Shown here: positions 31,201-37,275 of the stretch, one piece after another | How the letters are laid out: the number at the start of each line of letters is the position of its first letter | Numbering within the stretch: the first letter of the stretch is position 1 | Assembly (NCBI GenBank): GCA_002449785.1 | Contig: DJXP01000046.1 | Span: 14,693 to 67,055, forward strand | Reading direction: 5' to 3' | Length of the DNA: 52,363 nt | Source: Clostridiales bacterium UBA7001 | GTDB taxonomy: Bacteria > Bacillota > Clostridia > TANB77 > CAG-508 | The notes under the pieces: generated by a model | What the model saw: the letters and a program-made list of their open reading frames with translations, nothing else | The model's database searches: none | What the model was told of the DNA's origin: nothing | Translations under genes and position numbers: made by a program

Positions 31201-32730
31201 GAAGAAAGATATCCTGAAAATAAAGATGGAATAATGACGATTGAACCAATAGAAGTAAAATATTACTACATAAGAAAAACTTCTGTTAAAGCTCAATACA
31301 TAGATTATATAACAGGTGAAGTAATACCTAGTAAAGAATCAACAGAAGATGGAGAATATGTGGAAAAAGATAGTACAGAATATATTACAGGATATGAAGG
31401 AGACGAATACAAAACAGAAGAAAAAGAATTTGAAGGATATGATATAGTTAAAGAAAAATATCCAGAAAATAAAGATGGAATAATGGAAGTGTTAGCTGAT
31501 CCTGATGGAAATGCTGTTACTGAAACATTAGTAAAATTCTATTATGTGCATAAATCTGCAGGAGTTATTGAAAATCATATTGATATTAAAACTAATGAAT
31601 TATTAGATACAAAAACATATGAAGGTCATGTTGGGGATACATATAAAACAAAAGAAAAAGAGTTTGAGGGATATGATTTAGTTGAGGAAAAATATCCTGA
31701 AAATGCAGAAGGAAATATGGAAATTAACAAAATAGTTGTTAATTACTATTATATTAGAAAAGTAATAGTTGTAGTTGAATATATAGATGAAACAACTAAA
31801 GAACCTATATTAGAAAAAGAAGGCAGTAGTACAGATGAATTTTCATATTATAAGGATAGTACAGAATTCATAGAAGGTCATGTTGGTGATGAGTATGAAA
31901 CCAAATCAAAAGACTTTGATAAATATAAACTTATAGAAACTCCAAATAACAAAGATGGAAAAATGGAAATTATATCTACACAAGAAACAAATAATATTCA
32001 AGAAATTCATGTTATTTATAAGTATGTTAAAGAAGCGGAAGAAGTTATTGAAAAACATATTGATATATTTACAGGTGAAGAATTAGCAGATGAAAAAACA
32101 TATACAGGATATGAAGGGGATAACTATAATACAAATAAAAAAGAAATTGATAATTATGATTTAATTGAAGTTCCAGAAAATGCAGAAGGAGTAATGACAG
32201 ATGAGAAAATTGAAGTAAAATATTATTATGCTAGAAAAACACATTTAATAGTTAAATATATTGATTTAGATACTGGAGAAGAAATTGAAAGAAGAGAAAT
32301 CATAAATGGTCATCAAAATGATAATTATACTACAGAAGCTAAAGAAATAAGTAACTTCAAATTGCTTCAAGAAAAATATCCAGAAAATTCAAGTGGAAAA
32401 ATGCTAATAGATGAAACATATGTAACATATTATTATCAAAGAGTACAAGAGAATAAAAAAGAAGGATATGTGCCTGAAGTATTATTTGTAACTAGTGGAG
32501 GAAATACGGAAAAAGTTCAAAACACAGAAAGCACAAAAAGTACAAAAAGCACAAATACTACTTCATTAAATACTAATGTGATTTCAAAGAATAATAATAA
32601 AGTAGATATAGCACCAAATACAGGAGATAATACACCAGTTAAAACAATTTCTTTAATTATATTAGTTATAGTGATAAATGTTATGCAGATAATTTGGACT
32701 AAGGGACGTTCCTTAAAGTCCAAAAATTAA
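19273..32730 (+). CDS. Giant cell-wall anchored CnaB/MucBP repeat protein (4485 aa)
   Basis: Exported wall protein. A basic N-terminus and membrane helix (15-36) form the signal; a calcium-loop-like DIDGDGYADKIKG lies at 86-98. Residues 100-970 are beta-rich and unassigned. Four CnaB domains follow (starts near 977, 1092, 1208, 1342), often with a Lys in strand 1 and E in the last strand, consistent with isopeptide bonds. Residues 1447-1841 carry repeated KYDxxGxxxW-type blades, probably a propeller. Two further CnaB domains (starts 1944 and 2550) are interrupted by two and four copies of a lectin-like module ending in YYLHLGYYKN. MucBP-like repeats occupy 2395-2548 and 3283-4393, about 17 in all. 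The sorting signal is APNTG (4447-4451), a hydrophobic stretch and TKGRSLKSKN. A role in mucus or host binding is likely. The last ten codons lie in a REP-like element. Confidence 0.88.
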   Translation: MQKDNKQLFKLNKKMILFVIALITVIATIIISFFIGSKNSNLINNANSELLRARTYDLFEDGDDIVEDTSGNPIDNIRFGAFFLRDIDGDGYADKIKGTCKQIGKEDTLYMELNVQTEGKLINGKIEIGGESFYLQTALPKDSELKNNYIGNNIKTIELNDIQNGTQKMLTGIVHSGDYTLTTGKFSAINNINSYDKVNTVVLTGTYVIENDDETTTEVDIRKEIDLEVDWYGTATATLSSTGQTNTNVGIKNTENNEVNLNFYLDARETKNELLLKDAYLTAEIPLLNGYEPTKVIATGTNINYSYDSNTRKLTITKEAETDEDGNVIKNAYDSYSYPSEQRYNKFNITVTYPLEAYESMGEDANIEIKVPVTAYYEGYNNPNSEFSNPYKTNIATATYTIRYQKPAEQSSSFRLEIGKYMHKPSARYVISKKKPLRIYNELSSEEKDDLYEVRWIARTGTQGQSTGITMKETPNGENRLNDEFVKADNSYESMENLTTNKAIYFSNALSMLGENGWIKVYDDETDNLLVTFEKNDWTRYTASNPYYYDVPIKHIRIETSSTNALTSMTVYNIKELDDEYITENYTREVFDTFKKIKTNLVGYLGENKITSTSNTAVYEAPFAIADITISKDIISTQSTEKNEIITIKAERNDNYNQVGWVNGSFLIKMPEDIFDMEINTVSINNSSVRVVSYEKFEKDGINYIKIITSNDTEASYEISIDCNLTPDPRIASKTEKIELYASSEEAEEYYYANQDIYDVNGNLNTEELVNKRDINISLISPNSLLTNQTAHNYDDEGTIVIAPKVAILDKERRFATVSVEIKNNYTSTISEVVVLGRVPYDGNKYVINGKEMGSNFSTTMTEDGIKIPEELQGIAVVYYSENGEATKDLSLEENGWTTEVTDYSKIKSYMIVLEDYALAIGESHVVSYEINIPEGLSYNQVSYSHHAVFFSLDTEEGKYRTQTEPNKIGFMIAKQYDLEVIKYQKDTEKVLGEVTFSIQEDGEEEAKTRVTGIDGKFKINGLYLDRGYTIKEIKGPNNYEISDDEIKFIGTEDDSVLNVDLITGNPKSILAIQPHDGEDYKIQVNVEDEVRPKLKIIKENSATGEKISRVKFKITGKGLPESGKVVTTNANGEANLSGLYIGEEYYLEETKAEGYYLARPIKFKIENNEGNYVLNIIEGEIKAQSIEFNDSIPTVNINLENDKIPTYNLEITKIKHVTNVEASSDPENPGAGDEEITYLEGAKFKLYKNGKELGSYISDENGKILIQGLYAYEDEKNIDQTYVLKEIVTPEGYAKVKDITFKVSKVLGVYNYEETLEEGQNYKDYTIEGNLVKLTVEDNPSFKLIKKDSETGEVLAGVKFAFYNMDDGVVPAKNSKGEIIGELETIDGQKYYTLTTDSNGEITADLPEGSYKAVEIDAPEKYDLSSNEYYFGIGMNQAGKAKINPLWSRKLEVSNGWSTAYDAINTRDGGYIVVGDFYTGLKLDDGTSLSGGPHLGNSTGFILKYDVYGHILWGNAWNEYNYGSHIRGVTELENGDIIAAGCYNESRNGLVIKYDSDGKNKEIIGTYNSSGLIEATNDGGFVLISGNNRLIKYNEDYETDFSKNINGIIITDIKILNNSIYISANYTNDNINLGNGFILHKNETSEQACAIIECDYDGNIINCKSFEASIKIDANKIELDSITNNIIMGCSFEGTITINNNEFNNYSNADILVLNCSDLFNVNWVKQINGQEDETISAITMMDDKIDIGINSNSTSLLDDDDILIEKENSTPVIIELLDDGKVNCVVEVSKISGSNIIKIYDLLQSEENNLIIVGRFSAYYERSIIAEASITWTDPKLEDVCELNILNERKDFKILTEINEIDGIKGGFISGEDIYPYERVRYGDDSIKEIKMIPNENYEIISITVNDEVWPFTPEVDGSYTMPTFENITEDKHIVVTYSLKNNKIIINKKDSVSGDELEGAKFKLEQIEERTEPDNSEIIGNLIDNGTIYTVPDYDKEVEGFIDLLTDLKYVEGLNYYFVPKINEDNSISYVPTNSKTWQEANVEGATTGVQSTTANSYIELDLSEMTGTYKVVINGYVSSQSGCDYGYATITTNEDSIVNPSSIPTYINNDSQYSRFIFISGISTNYTTSRDRESTIVLNGGQKYYLHLGYYKNASTDTGEDQFVINSIKLYETKDVQYNFEKKTIGEGEAEKEVYQSTNDGTYSKIANSYIPIDLTDYTGKYYLTVNADVSTTSGDYGYVTINKTASPAPPYNSSTKTNKRIIYKTGIANDEQTLEIDGGYLYYLHFGYYKDDILNTSGEDYFRVNSINLRLSDSELYNTIVETNSLGQAITQIPFGKYQITEISSPDDYVPASFPTVLDQVGNEISNNGVIEFRSTEGSLHEFTIENEKYGHVIVHHYIKGTETSLADDEYLIGEQGEHYSTLPKAGLNNYELEVVSGEQVLPINQIGTYTYDDIEVIYYYVQKKVPLTVNHFIEGTNVGVPLKDGNVAESIITYGEENESYNTEAISNDLLDDRYELVAIPENSTGIYSGNEIIVNYYYKELTRELIINKYDENGNVLKDVEFKVTDLESNILGEMTDNGAEYVETLIDTSENQLVDNNVISNGQTYMDVDWNNEVTGKFGELTVNGTEYELERTIIRETSDKLGTLTANGTYYFVENEEGYLVPTNSKTYQVNNGLGTAGIQNVTANSYMEIDLSELTGKYEVVINASVSSETNYDYGYATITQTISAPIYSNTNGRFMYISGVQANKDYSSAIMNGGNKYYLHLGYRKDASADKNDDQVVINSIKLYEVDTVTSISNFIQNEEGDLVPTNSKTYQVNNGLGTAGIQNVTANSYIPIDISDLEGNYFVVVEASVSSQGGNDYGYATINKKTTAPVYSNATGRFIYISGEIENKKYVSSVLTGGNTYYLHFGYYKNANTDTGDDQIVIHSIKLYSSQDISYNFVENEEGNLVPTNGKTYRENIYGLSAGVQSSVANSYMEIDLTGKPGLYTVVVNASVSSQSSNDFGYATITETTDAPAYNNTTGRFMYISGTIASTDYKSEVLEGGKKYYLHLGYYKNTSTDTGSDQLVINSINLYSSEQNKYNFNFEYNNEESCYISTNQGKDNSVSNSYIPIDLRGYDGQYTLVVNASVSSQNNYDYGYATVTQTATAPAYNNTNGRFIIISGEKESQDYTKILDGGNLYYLHLGYYKNANTNSGEDSFKINSITIKEEYGYKQYTTDANGQITMNLKVGTYEISELEAPEGFDLNTDVNTITVTRDSGTQILNVTNQRTKGQVIVHHYLKDSTLPVPMQDGTNAQDEIKENIVGEIYATKSLEGIDPQFKYINSVGPTSGTYEDGTIEVIYYYDYKDSIVTVHHYIEGTENSLSNDVVITGQITSHYETEVATDIPEYYELVEEPLNKEGTITYAPIEVIYEYRLKKYPYIVNYYKNGTTEKLAESKNGEEVTHGESIKAEDEEIFIIGYKVVGYNKDELVIGTENNILNIYYDIDESQTKDLNYTVEYYKDDVKVDSDTQTESATVQVLSPDTMEVDKTKINTANKYIGYKLDTENTVIPDEVENGDVIKVYYVKDKFNYTVEYYYDGIIDEDKTDLLEGLYGDIITTYTDKNIEGYKLYKTINLPLTITENASQNIIKVYYERKDYKYTVNYYYDNNLEESIELESKFGNIINDFTDIPKENYEFEKVENIPLTISINEDENIINVYYRKKDSKLIVEYRDYETDEVILENKVIDVKYGDEIVLDDYSEDIDDYTLVESSEPNRFIISDDEYTKTFYYAKNSNVVVKYLVKDDTPETNSDNTVLTYIDEEGNEKEYTYEILGYEGKEYSAEEKEIEGYTFVESTDNTSGKMKRETVEVIYYYLKNSKIIVNHIDRENNEVIETEEIDGKVGDIKTTNPKDFEGYELIKRPDEETITMTEEKKIVNYYYAKISGGVLEKHIDIKTDEVLDMTKYKGNEGDRYTTSEKEFDGYDLVEERYPENKDGIMTIEPIEVKYYYIRKTSVKAQYIDYITGEVIPSKESTEDGEYVEKDSTEYITGYEGDEYKTEEKEFEGYDIVKEKYPENKDGIMEVLADPDGNAVTETLVKFYYVHKSAGVIENHIDIKTNELLDTKTYEGHVGDTYKTKEKEFEGYDLVEEKYPENAEGNMEINKIVVNYYYIRKVIVVVEYIDETTKEPILEKEGSSTDEFSYYKDSTEFIEGHVGDEYETKSKDFDKYKLIETPNNKDGKMEIISTQETNNIQEIHVIYKYVKEAEEVIEKHIDIFTGEELADEKTYTGYEGDNYNTNKKEIDNYDLIEVPENAEGVMTDEKIEVKYYYARKTHLIVKYIDLDTGEEIERREIINGHQNDNYTTEAKEISNFKLLQEKYPENSSGKMLIDETYVTYYYQRVQENKKEGYVPEVLFVTSGGNTEKVQNTESTKSTKSTNTTSLNTNVISKNNNKVDIAPNTGDNTPVKTISLIILVIVINVMQIIWTKGRSLKSKN
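25369..28923 (+). repeat. Six lectin-like modules nested in two CnaB domains
   Basis: Within the giant gene, modules of about 120-145 aa recur at residues about 2033-2179, 2199-2318, 2665-2796, 2810-2943, 2950-3086 and 3089-3217. Shared landmarks are ANSYIPIDL, DYGYATI, GRFIYISG, GGxxYYLHLGYYKNA and INSIKLY. Modules three and four share an 85-nt stretch differing at only about two positions (27280 and 27715), a sign of recent duplication. The fold looks like a beta jelly roll; ligand unknown. Confidence 0.8.
29119..32450 (+). repeat. Array of about fifteen MucBP-like repeats
   Basis: Units of 65-95 aa open with forms such as VIVHHYL, YTVEYYYD, LIVKYID and VIENHID and close with VxYYY. The later units alternate between a YIDxxTGE form and a KHIDIKTDE form. 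MucBP domains in lactobacilli and Listeria bind mucin, so a mucus-binding role is likely. Confidence 0.85.
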
Positions 32731-32738
32731 ACTAGGGG
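32696..32738. repeat. REP-like repeat overlapping the end of the giant gene
   Basis: GGACTAAGGGACGTTCC followed by TTAAAGTCC forms the first half, and ACTAGGGGACACTC begins the second. The first half is read in frame as the last ten residues and stop codon of the giant protein. Confidence 0.75.
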
Positions 32739-32784
32739 ACACTCTTTAGAATGAGAATATAAATTCTAAAGAGTGTTTCTTGTT
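32739..32784 (+). terminator. Terminator of the giant gene, built on the REP-like half-site
   Basis: ACACTCTTTAGAAT (32739-32752) pairs perfectly with ATTCTAAAGAGTGT (32763-32776), followed by TTTCTTGTT. The left arm begins inside the GGGGACACTC of the repeat. The stretch 32785-32921 shows nothing else. Confidence 0.85.
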
Positions 32785-32921
32785 ACCAAAATAAAATAAT
32801 ATAAAAATAAACTATGGAAGCTAATATTTAAAAGAGCAATCTTTAAGTTTTGAAATATAGCTTTAATATTTGAAACATAATTAATTGTCGAAAAATACAA
32901 TCTTTTATAGTTTTAAATAGA

Positions 32922-32950
32922 TTGACATAACACTTGAAAAGTGATATAAA
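32922..32950 (+). promoter_or_regulatory. Sigma-A promoter for the acyl-CoA synthetase gene
   Basis: TTGACA (32922-32927), 17-nt spacer, TATAAA (32945-32950), 31 bp upstream of the start codon. Confidence 0.8.
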
Positions 32951-32981
32951 TTAAAATAAATAATAAACAGAGGTGATGTTT

Positions 32982-34685
32982 ATGTTAAAAGATGAGACTT
33001 TTTTTGAATATCCTACTTTTAATAATGTTAAAGATATTATTTATTATTCTGTAAATAAATATCCAAATAATATTGCTTTTAAAGTAAAAATAAAAAAAGA
33101 TAAAGAAGTATCATATAGAGATATAACTTATGAAGAATTTTTAAAAGAAATAAATAACTTAGGCACAGGATTATATAATCTAGGAATGAAAGGTAAAAGA
33201 GTTGCAATCATTTCTAAAAATAGATATGAGTGGGTACTTAGCTTTGTGACACTTTTACTTGGTGGAATAGTAGCTGTTCCAATAGATAAGGATTTAGAAA
33301 TTGGAGAATTTGAAAATTCTTTAGTGAGAAGTAAAGCAGATTGTATTATTTATGATAGTAAATTTGAAGATGACTTAAAGAAAATAAGAGCAAATGGTAA
33401 TACAAATTTAAAAGAATATATTTGCATGGATTCTTCTCAGGAATTTAAAGAACTAACTAAAATAATTAATGATGGTCAAAAACTTATAGATGATGGTGAT
33501 GAAAAATTTATTAATGCAAAAATTGATGACAAAGCATTGGCTGAGCTTGTTTTTACATCTGGAACAACATCAGATTCAAAAGTTGTTATGCTTTCAAATT
33601 ATAATTTGGCAAGAAATATTAGTGATATGCAACTTGTTGAAGATTTTAGAAGCACAGATGTAAATCTAGCATTTTTACCACTTCACCATACATTTGGTTC
33701 AACTGGACAATTAATAATGCTAAGTTCTGGACTTACAACAGCATTTCCTGATGGATTAAGATATATAGCTCAAAATTTAAAAGAATATCATGTTACATTT
33801 TTTGTAGGTGTTCCACTATTAATAGAAAGCATATACAAAAAATTAAACAAAGAAATTGAAAAACAGGGAAAAACAAAGCTTATAAAAGTAGCAAAGTTTT
33901 TTACTAATTTATTATTAAAACTTCATATTGATATTAGAAGAAAAGTTTACAAATCAATTATAGATGAGCTAGGTGGGTTAAGATTTGTTATAAGTGGTGC
34001 AGCAGCCCTAGACAAAGAAGTTGAGAAAGGTTTTAATGATTTAGGAATTTTAACAGTTCAGGGCTATGGCTTAACTGAAGCTTCACCAGTTTTAATTGCA
34101 GAAAATTATAAATATAGAAGATATGGCTCAATTGGACTTCCTATGCCTAGTGTAGAAGTTAAGATTGTTGATAAAAATGAAGAGGGAATTGGAGAATTAA
34201 TAGCTAAAGCCCCAAATGTTATGATGGGCTATTATGAAGATGAAGAAGAGACAAATAAAACTATTAAAGATGGTTGGCTTTATACAGGAGATTTAGCATA
34301 TATAGATAAAGATGGCTTTGTTTATATTACAGGAAGAAAAAAGAATGTTGTTGTTTTAAAAAATGGAAAAAATATTTATCCAGAAGAATTAGAGTTTTTA
34401 ATTAATAAGCTAGATTTAGTGAAAGATTCTATGGTATTTGGACTTCCAAAAGATGATGATCTATTATTATCTGTAAAAGTCCAGTATGATGAAGAAGTAG
34501 CAAAAGAAAAATATCCAAATGCAGATGAGAAAGAAATTGAAAGAATAATATGGGAAGAAATAAAAGAAATTAATAAAACATTACCAACATATAAATACAT
34601 TAAAAACTTAATCGTAACAAAAGAAGATTTTATAAAAACAACTACTGCTAAAATCAAAAGACATGAAGAAATGAAAAGAATGTAA
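32982..34685 (+). CDS. Long-chain-fatty-acid--CoA ligase-like AMP-forming synthetase
   Basis: Cytoplasmic adenylate-forming enzyme (ANL superfamily) that activates a carboxylic acid, most likely a fatty acid, with ATP and CoA. The 567-aa length and motif order fit FadD15-type ligases. Visible are the phosphate loop VFTSGTTSDSKVVM (the usual Gly-x-Pro-Lys is altered to SDSK), LPLHHTFG, the adenine motif YGLTEASPVL, the YTGDLAYIDKDGFVYITGRKKN hinge region and a C-terminal TTTAKIKR containing the catalytic Lys. The ATG at 32982 (residues MLKDETFF) is preferred because AGAGG lies 8 nt upstream; an upstream GTG at 32973 overlaps the ribosome site. Single-gene unit with its own promoter and terminator. 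The acid substrate is inferred from the family only. Confidence 0.88.
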   Translation: MLKDETFFEYPTFNNVKDIIYYSVNKYPNNIAFKVKIKKDKEVSYRDITYEEFLKEINNLGTGLYNLGMKGKRVAIISKNRYEWVLSFVTLLLGGIVAVPIDKDLEIGEFENSLVRSKADCIIYDSKFEDDLKKIRANGNTNLKEYICMDSSQEFKELTKIINDGQKLIDDGDEKFINAKIDDKALAELVFTSGTTSDSKVVMLSNYNLARNISDMQLVEDFRSTDVNLAFLPLHHTFGSTGQLIMLSSGLTTAFPDGLRYIAQNLKEYHVTFFVGVPLLIESIYKKLNKEIEKQGKTKLIKVAKFFTNLLLKLHIDIRRKVYKSIIDELGGLRFVISGAAALDKEVEKGFNDLGILTVQGYGLTEASPVLIAENYKYRRYGSIGLPMPSVEVKIVDKNEEGIGELIAKAPNVMMGYYEDEEETNKTIKDGWLYTGDLAYIDKDGFVYITGRKKNVVVLKNGKNIYPEELEFLINKLDLVKDSMVFGLPKDDDLLLSVKVQYDEEVAKEKYPNADEKEIERIIWEEIKEINKTLPTYKYIKNLIVTKEDFIKTTTAKIKRHEEMKRM

Positions 34686-34701
34686 AAATAATTAGATTAA
34701 T

Positions 34702-34750
34702 AAAAACTACATAAACATGAATCATAGATTCAGTATATGTAGTTTTTTTA
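34702..34750. terminator. Bidirectional terminator between the acyl-CoA ligase and sortase B genes
   Basis: AAAAACTACATA pairs with TATGTAGTTTTT, and an inner hairpin TGAATC/GATTCA fills the loop. T runs exist on both strands, so it serves both converging genes. Confidence 0.85.
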
Positions 34751-34763
34751 TTATTAATATAGA

Positions 34764-35570
34764 TTACTCTATAGGTATTAATTTAGCATGTATTAAAATT
34801 CTATAAGTTGTATTATTATCACATGTATATAGTGTTAATATGTTATCATTTGTAGATATATCTGATTGAAAATCATATATACTAGATGTTTTCCAAGCAT
34901 CAATTGTTTGAGATAATTCGTCTGTATTTTCAAATTGTGCAGGAAGAGTTACTTTATTAGATGTAATCTTATATACAGAAAAGATTTCAGCAATATATTT
35001 TTTATTTTTTGTGTTAAAATTAATATATTTGTGGTTTTCATCTGAACAATAGCTTGTGTCTAAATAGCTTTTTAAGTTACTAAACATTGTTCCATTTCTA
35101 CGATTATGTCCATAAATAATTGTGTTTTTATCAAGAGTTTCAAAGTTGTTTCTATAATCAGCAAATATCCAACCTGCACCATTTTTTTCTTTTTTAATAT
35201 TATGAGTTAAATAATAATCATTGTCTTTGGCTTGAAGAATTGGATAGCTAATATTAGTATTAGGGATTCTAATCCATGCCACACTATCAGAATTCATTTT
35301 TGATAATTCTTCAAAATCAACATTAAAATCTGCAATAGTTGTATTATTTTCATCACGAATATTATTAAATTTAGCTTCAATTACTGGTGGAATATTTTCT
35401 TTTGTAATATCTACTTGAGTTGATACTAAATCTTCTAAATCATCTTTTAATGTATTATTAGCTTTATTATCAAGATGCCATTCATATAGAACATATAAGC
35501 ATACTGCTATAATTATAATTGAAATAATTCTAAATATTAGAATAAAATAATTTATTTTTCTTTTCTTCAT
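34764..35570 (-). CDS. srtB: Class B sortase
   Basis: Membrane-anchored cysteine transpeptidase of 268 aa. One N-terminal membrane helix (about residues 8-28) is followed by a helical linker and the sortase barrel from about residue 95 (DSVAWIRIPNTNISYPILQ). The catalytic residues are His155 in YGHNRR, Cys250 in TLYTCD and Arg257 in TYRILIHA. The long insertion between His and Cys, including the helix around DELSQTIDAWKTS, and the SDSVAWIRIP start are hallmarks of class B enzymes, which act on NPxTx-type or pilin-type signals. The start has GGTGA about 6 nt upstream. No substrate gene lies next to it. It is divergent from the long operon beginning at 35777. Confidence 0.93.
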   Translation of the reverse strand: MKKRKINYFILIFRIISIIIIAVCLYVLYEWHLDNKANNTLKDDLEDLVSTQVDITKENIPPVIEAKFNNIRDENNTTIADFNVDFEELSKMNSDSVAWIRIPNTNISYPILQAKDNDYYLTHNIKKEKNGAGWIFADYRNNFETLDKNTIIYGHNRRNGTMFSNLKSYLDTSYCSDENHKYINFNTKNKKYIAEIFSVYKITSNKVTLPAQFENTDELSQTIDAWKTSSIYDFQSDISTNDNILTLYTCDNNTTYRILIHAKLIPIE

Positions 35571-35721
35571 TTATATCACCATAATAATTATAAAGATAAT
35601 ATTTTTAAAAATCAAGATTAATATACCATTAGTGTTATAACTCACAGCCTTTAGCAATATTAAATTTATGTGAATTGTAATTCATTAGTATTTTTTACGT
35701 AAAACTTTTACCAATTTGTTA

Positions 35722-35750
35722 TTGAAATGTAATAAGTTTATGTATAAAAT
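35722..35750 (+). promoter_or_regulatory. Sigma-A promoter of the V-ATPase-containing operon
   Basis: TTGAAA (35722-35727), 17-nt spacer, TAAAAT (35745-35750), 26 bp before the first start codon. The rest of the divergent region 35571-35721 shows no other clear element. Confidence 0.6.
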
Positions 35751-35776
35751 ATATAAAGAGTAACTGGGAGAATTAT

Positions 35777-36242
35777 ATGATAAAAATACTATTTGTCTGT
35801 TTAGGAAATATATGCAGGTCACCTATGGCAGAGTTTGTACTTAGGGATATGGTAAAAAGAAGGAATATGCAAGACAATTTTTATATATCATCAGCAGGTA
35901 CAAGCTCAGAAGAGGTCCGGAAATGGTGTACATTATGGTACAATAAGAAAACTAAAAGAAGTTGGAATACCTACTACTAATAGAGTGGCTAGAAAACTAG
36001 TTAAGGAAGATTATAATAACTATGATTATATAATAGGCATGGAAAATAGCAATATTAGAAATATTATTAAAATAATTGGTCATGATAATAAAAATAAAAT
36101 ATATAGATTATTAGATTTTTCAGATAATCCTAGAGATATTGCTGATCCATGGTATACAGGTAATTTTGACGAAACATATGATGATATAGTAGAAGGGTGT
36201 ACAGCACTATTAGATAATATTAAGAAAGTGGAGAATATATGA
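35777..36242 (+). pseudogene. Low molecular weight protein-tyrosine phosphatase, +1 frameshift
   Basis: The N-terminal part has the phosphatase loop CLGNICRS (Cys8-Arg14) and the SSAGTSSEE strand. After GAAGAGGTC the frame is lost; one extra C at 35917-35918 explains it. If that base is removed, the reading continues VGNGVHYGTIRKLKEVGIPT, then NRVARKLVKEDY, and ends with the DPWYTG loop that carries the catalytic Asp, to a stop at 36242. The corrected product is 154 aa, the normal family length, with every active-site motif. As written, only a 67-aa fragment is made. The rest of the gene is intact, so a sequencing error or a very recent mutation is likely. It opens the operon; the next gene overlaps its stop by 4 nt. 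Such enzymes often control envelope polysaccharide kinases. Confidence 0.85.
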
Positions 36243-36934
36243 AAAAATTTATAAAGACTTTTATTTTCTCTATAATTTTAATATTTGTTGCTTCTTTTTC
36301 ATTTTTAACTTATCATGGTTATTTATTATATAAAAATGCAATTGAAGAGATGAGTATTACTGAGAAAATAGATGAAATACGTAAAGATACAACTGAATAT
36401 ACAGAATATAAGGAGCTTCCAAAAGACTATATTAATGCAGTTGTTGCGGTTGAAGATAGGAGATTTTTTGAGCATAATGGAATAGATTTAATATCAATTG
36501 CAAGAGCTGTTGGAAAAGATATAACAACTTTAAGTTTAGCTGAAGGCGGTAGTACTATAACGCAACAACTTGCAAAAAATACATATTTTACGCAGAAAAA
36601 AGAATTTACTAGAAAAATTGCAGAAATATTTATGGCATTTGAATATGAAAAAGAATGTAGTAAAGAAGAGATTTTTGAACTATATGTTAATACTATGTAT
36701 TTTGGTGATGGTTATTATTCAATAGCAGAAGCTACTCAAGGATATTTTGATAAAAAAGTAGCAGATATGAATTTATATGAGTCCACGCTATTGGCAGGAA
36801 TTCCAAATGCACCTTCAGTATATGCACCTACAAAAAATCCAGAACTTGCTAAACAGAGGCAAGCACAAGTATTAAAGAAAATGGTTAAATATAATTTTTT
36901 AACTAAAGAAGAGGCTGAAAAAGTTATAGAGTAA
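36239..36934 (+). CDS. Monofunctional peptidoglycan glycosyltransferase (GT51)
   Basis: Membrane-anchored enzyme that polymerises lipid II into glycan strands. It has 231 aa: one N-terminal membrane helix (about 5-27) and a single GT51 domain, with no penicillin-binding domain, so it is a monofunctional transglycosylase rather than a class A PBP. The catalytic Glu72 lies in AVEDRRFFEHNG, and GGSTITQQLAKN (103-114), the KIAEIFMAF helix and ELYVNTMYFGDGYYSIAEA follow in the usual order. The start ATG overlaps the stop of the phosphatase gene (ATGA), with GGAG 5 nt upstream. It precedes the V-ATPase genes by 17 nt and is cotranscribed with them. Confidence 0.93.
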   Translation: MKKFIKTFIFSIILIFVASFSFLTYHGYLLYKNAIEEMSITEKIDEIRKDTTEYTEYKELPKDYINAVVAVEDRRFFEHNGIDLISIARAVGKDITTLSLAEGGSTITQQLAKNTYFTQKKEFTRKIAEIFMAFEYEKECSKEEIFELYVNTMYFGDGYYSIAEATQGYFDKKVADMNLYESTLLAGIPNAPSVYAPTKNPELAKQRQAQVLKKMVKYNFLTKEEAEKVIE

Positions 36935-36951
36935 CAGACTGTGGAGGAATT

Positions 36952-37275
36952 ATGGAAGAAATATTAAAGAAAATAATTGAAATAGATAATAAGGCAAAAG
37001 TAATTTCAGCTAATGAAAAGGAAAGAAAAGCCAAAATAGATGAATGCATTGAAAGTGAATTTAATACTGAAAAAATTCTATTAAATATGCAGTATAAAGA
37101 TGAAATAGAAAAACAAAAAAAGAAATATGATGATTTATTTGAAGAGAAGAAAAAAGAAATTGATGATAAAAACAATATAAAAATAATGCAAATTCATAAT
37201 AATTTTAAAAATAATGCAAAAAAAATAGTAACTCAAATTATTAGTAGTATAAAAAAGGGAGAGAGTAATGTTTAG
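36952..37275 (+). CDS. V-type ATPase peripheral-stalk subunit G/H-like coiled coil
   Basis: A 107-aa, highly charged, almost entirely helical protein (heptad-like KKKYDDLFEEKKKEIDD). It stands at the position where V-type ATPase operons carry the stalk subunit called NtpF in Enterococcus or G/H elsewhere. Together with subunit E it would form the peripheral stalk linking the catalytic head to subunit I. The assignment rests on size, coiled-coil character and position, since sequence conservation in this subunit is weak. GGAGG lies 5 nt upstream of the start. Its end overlaps the start of subunit C by 8 nt, indicating translational coupling. Confidence 0.7.
   Translation: MEEILKKIIEIDNKAKVISANEKERKAKIDECIESEFNTEKILLNMQYKDEIEKQKKKYDDLFEEKKKEIDDKNNIKIMQIHNNFKNNAKKIVTQIISSIKKGESNV

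Noticed and set aside
29119..32450. CRISPR-like direct repeats in the MucBP region
   Set aside because: Repeats are protein-coding units of 65-95 codons with variable spacing, not short identical repeats with spacers.
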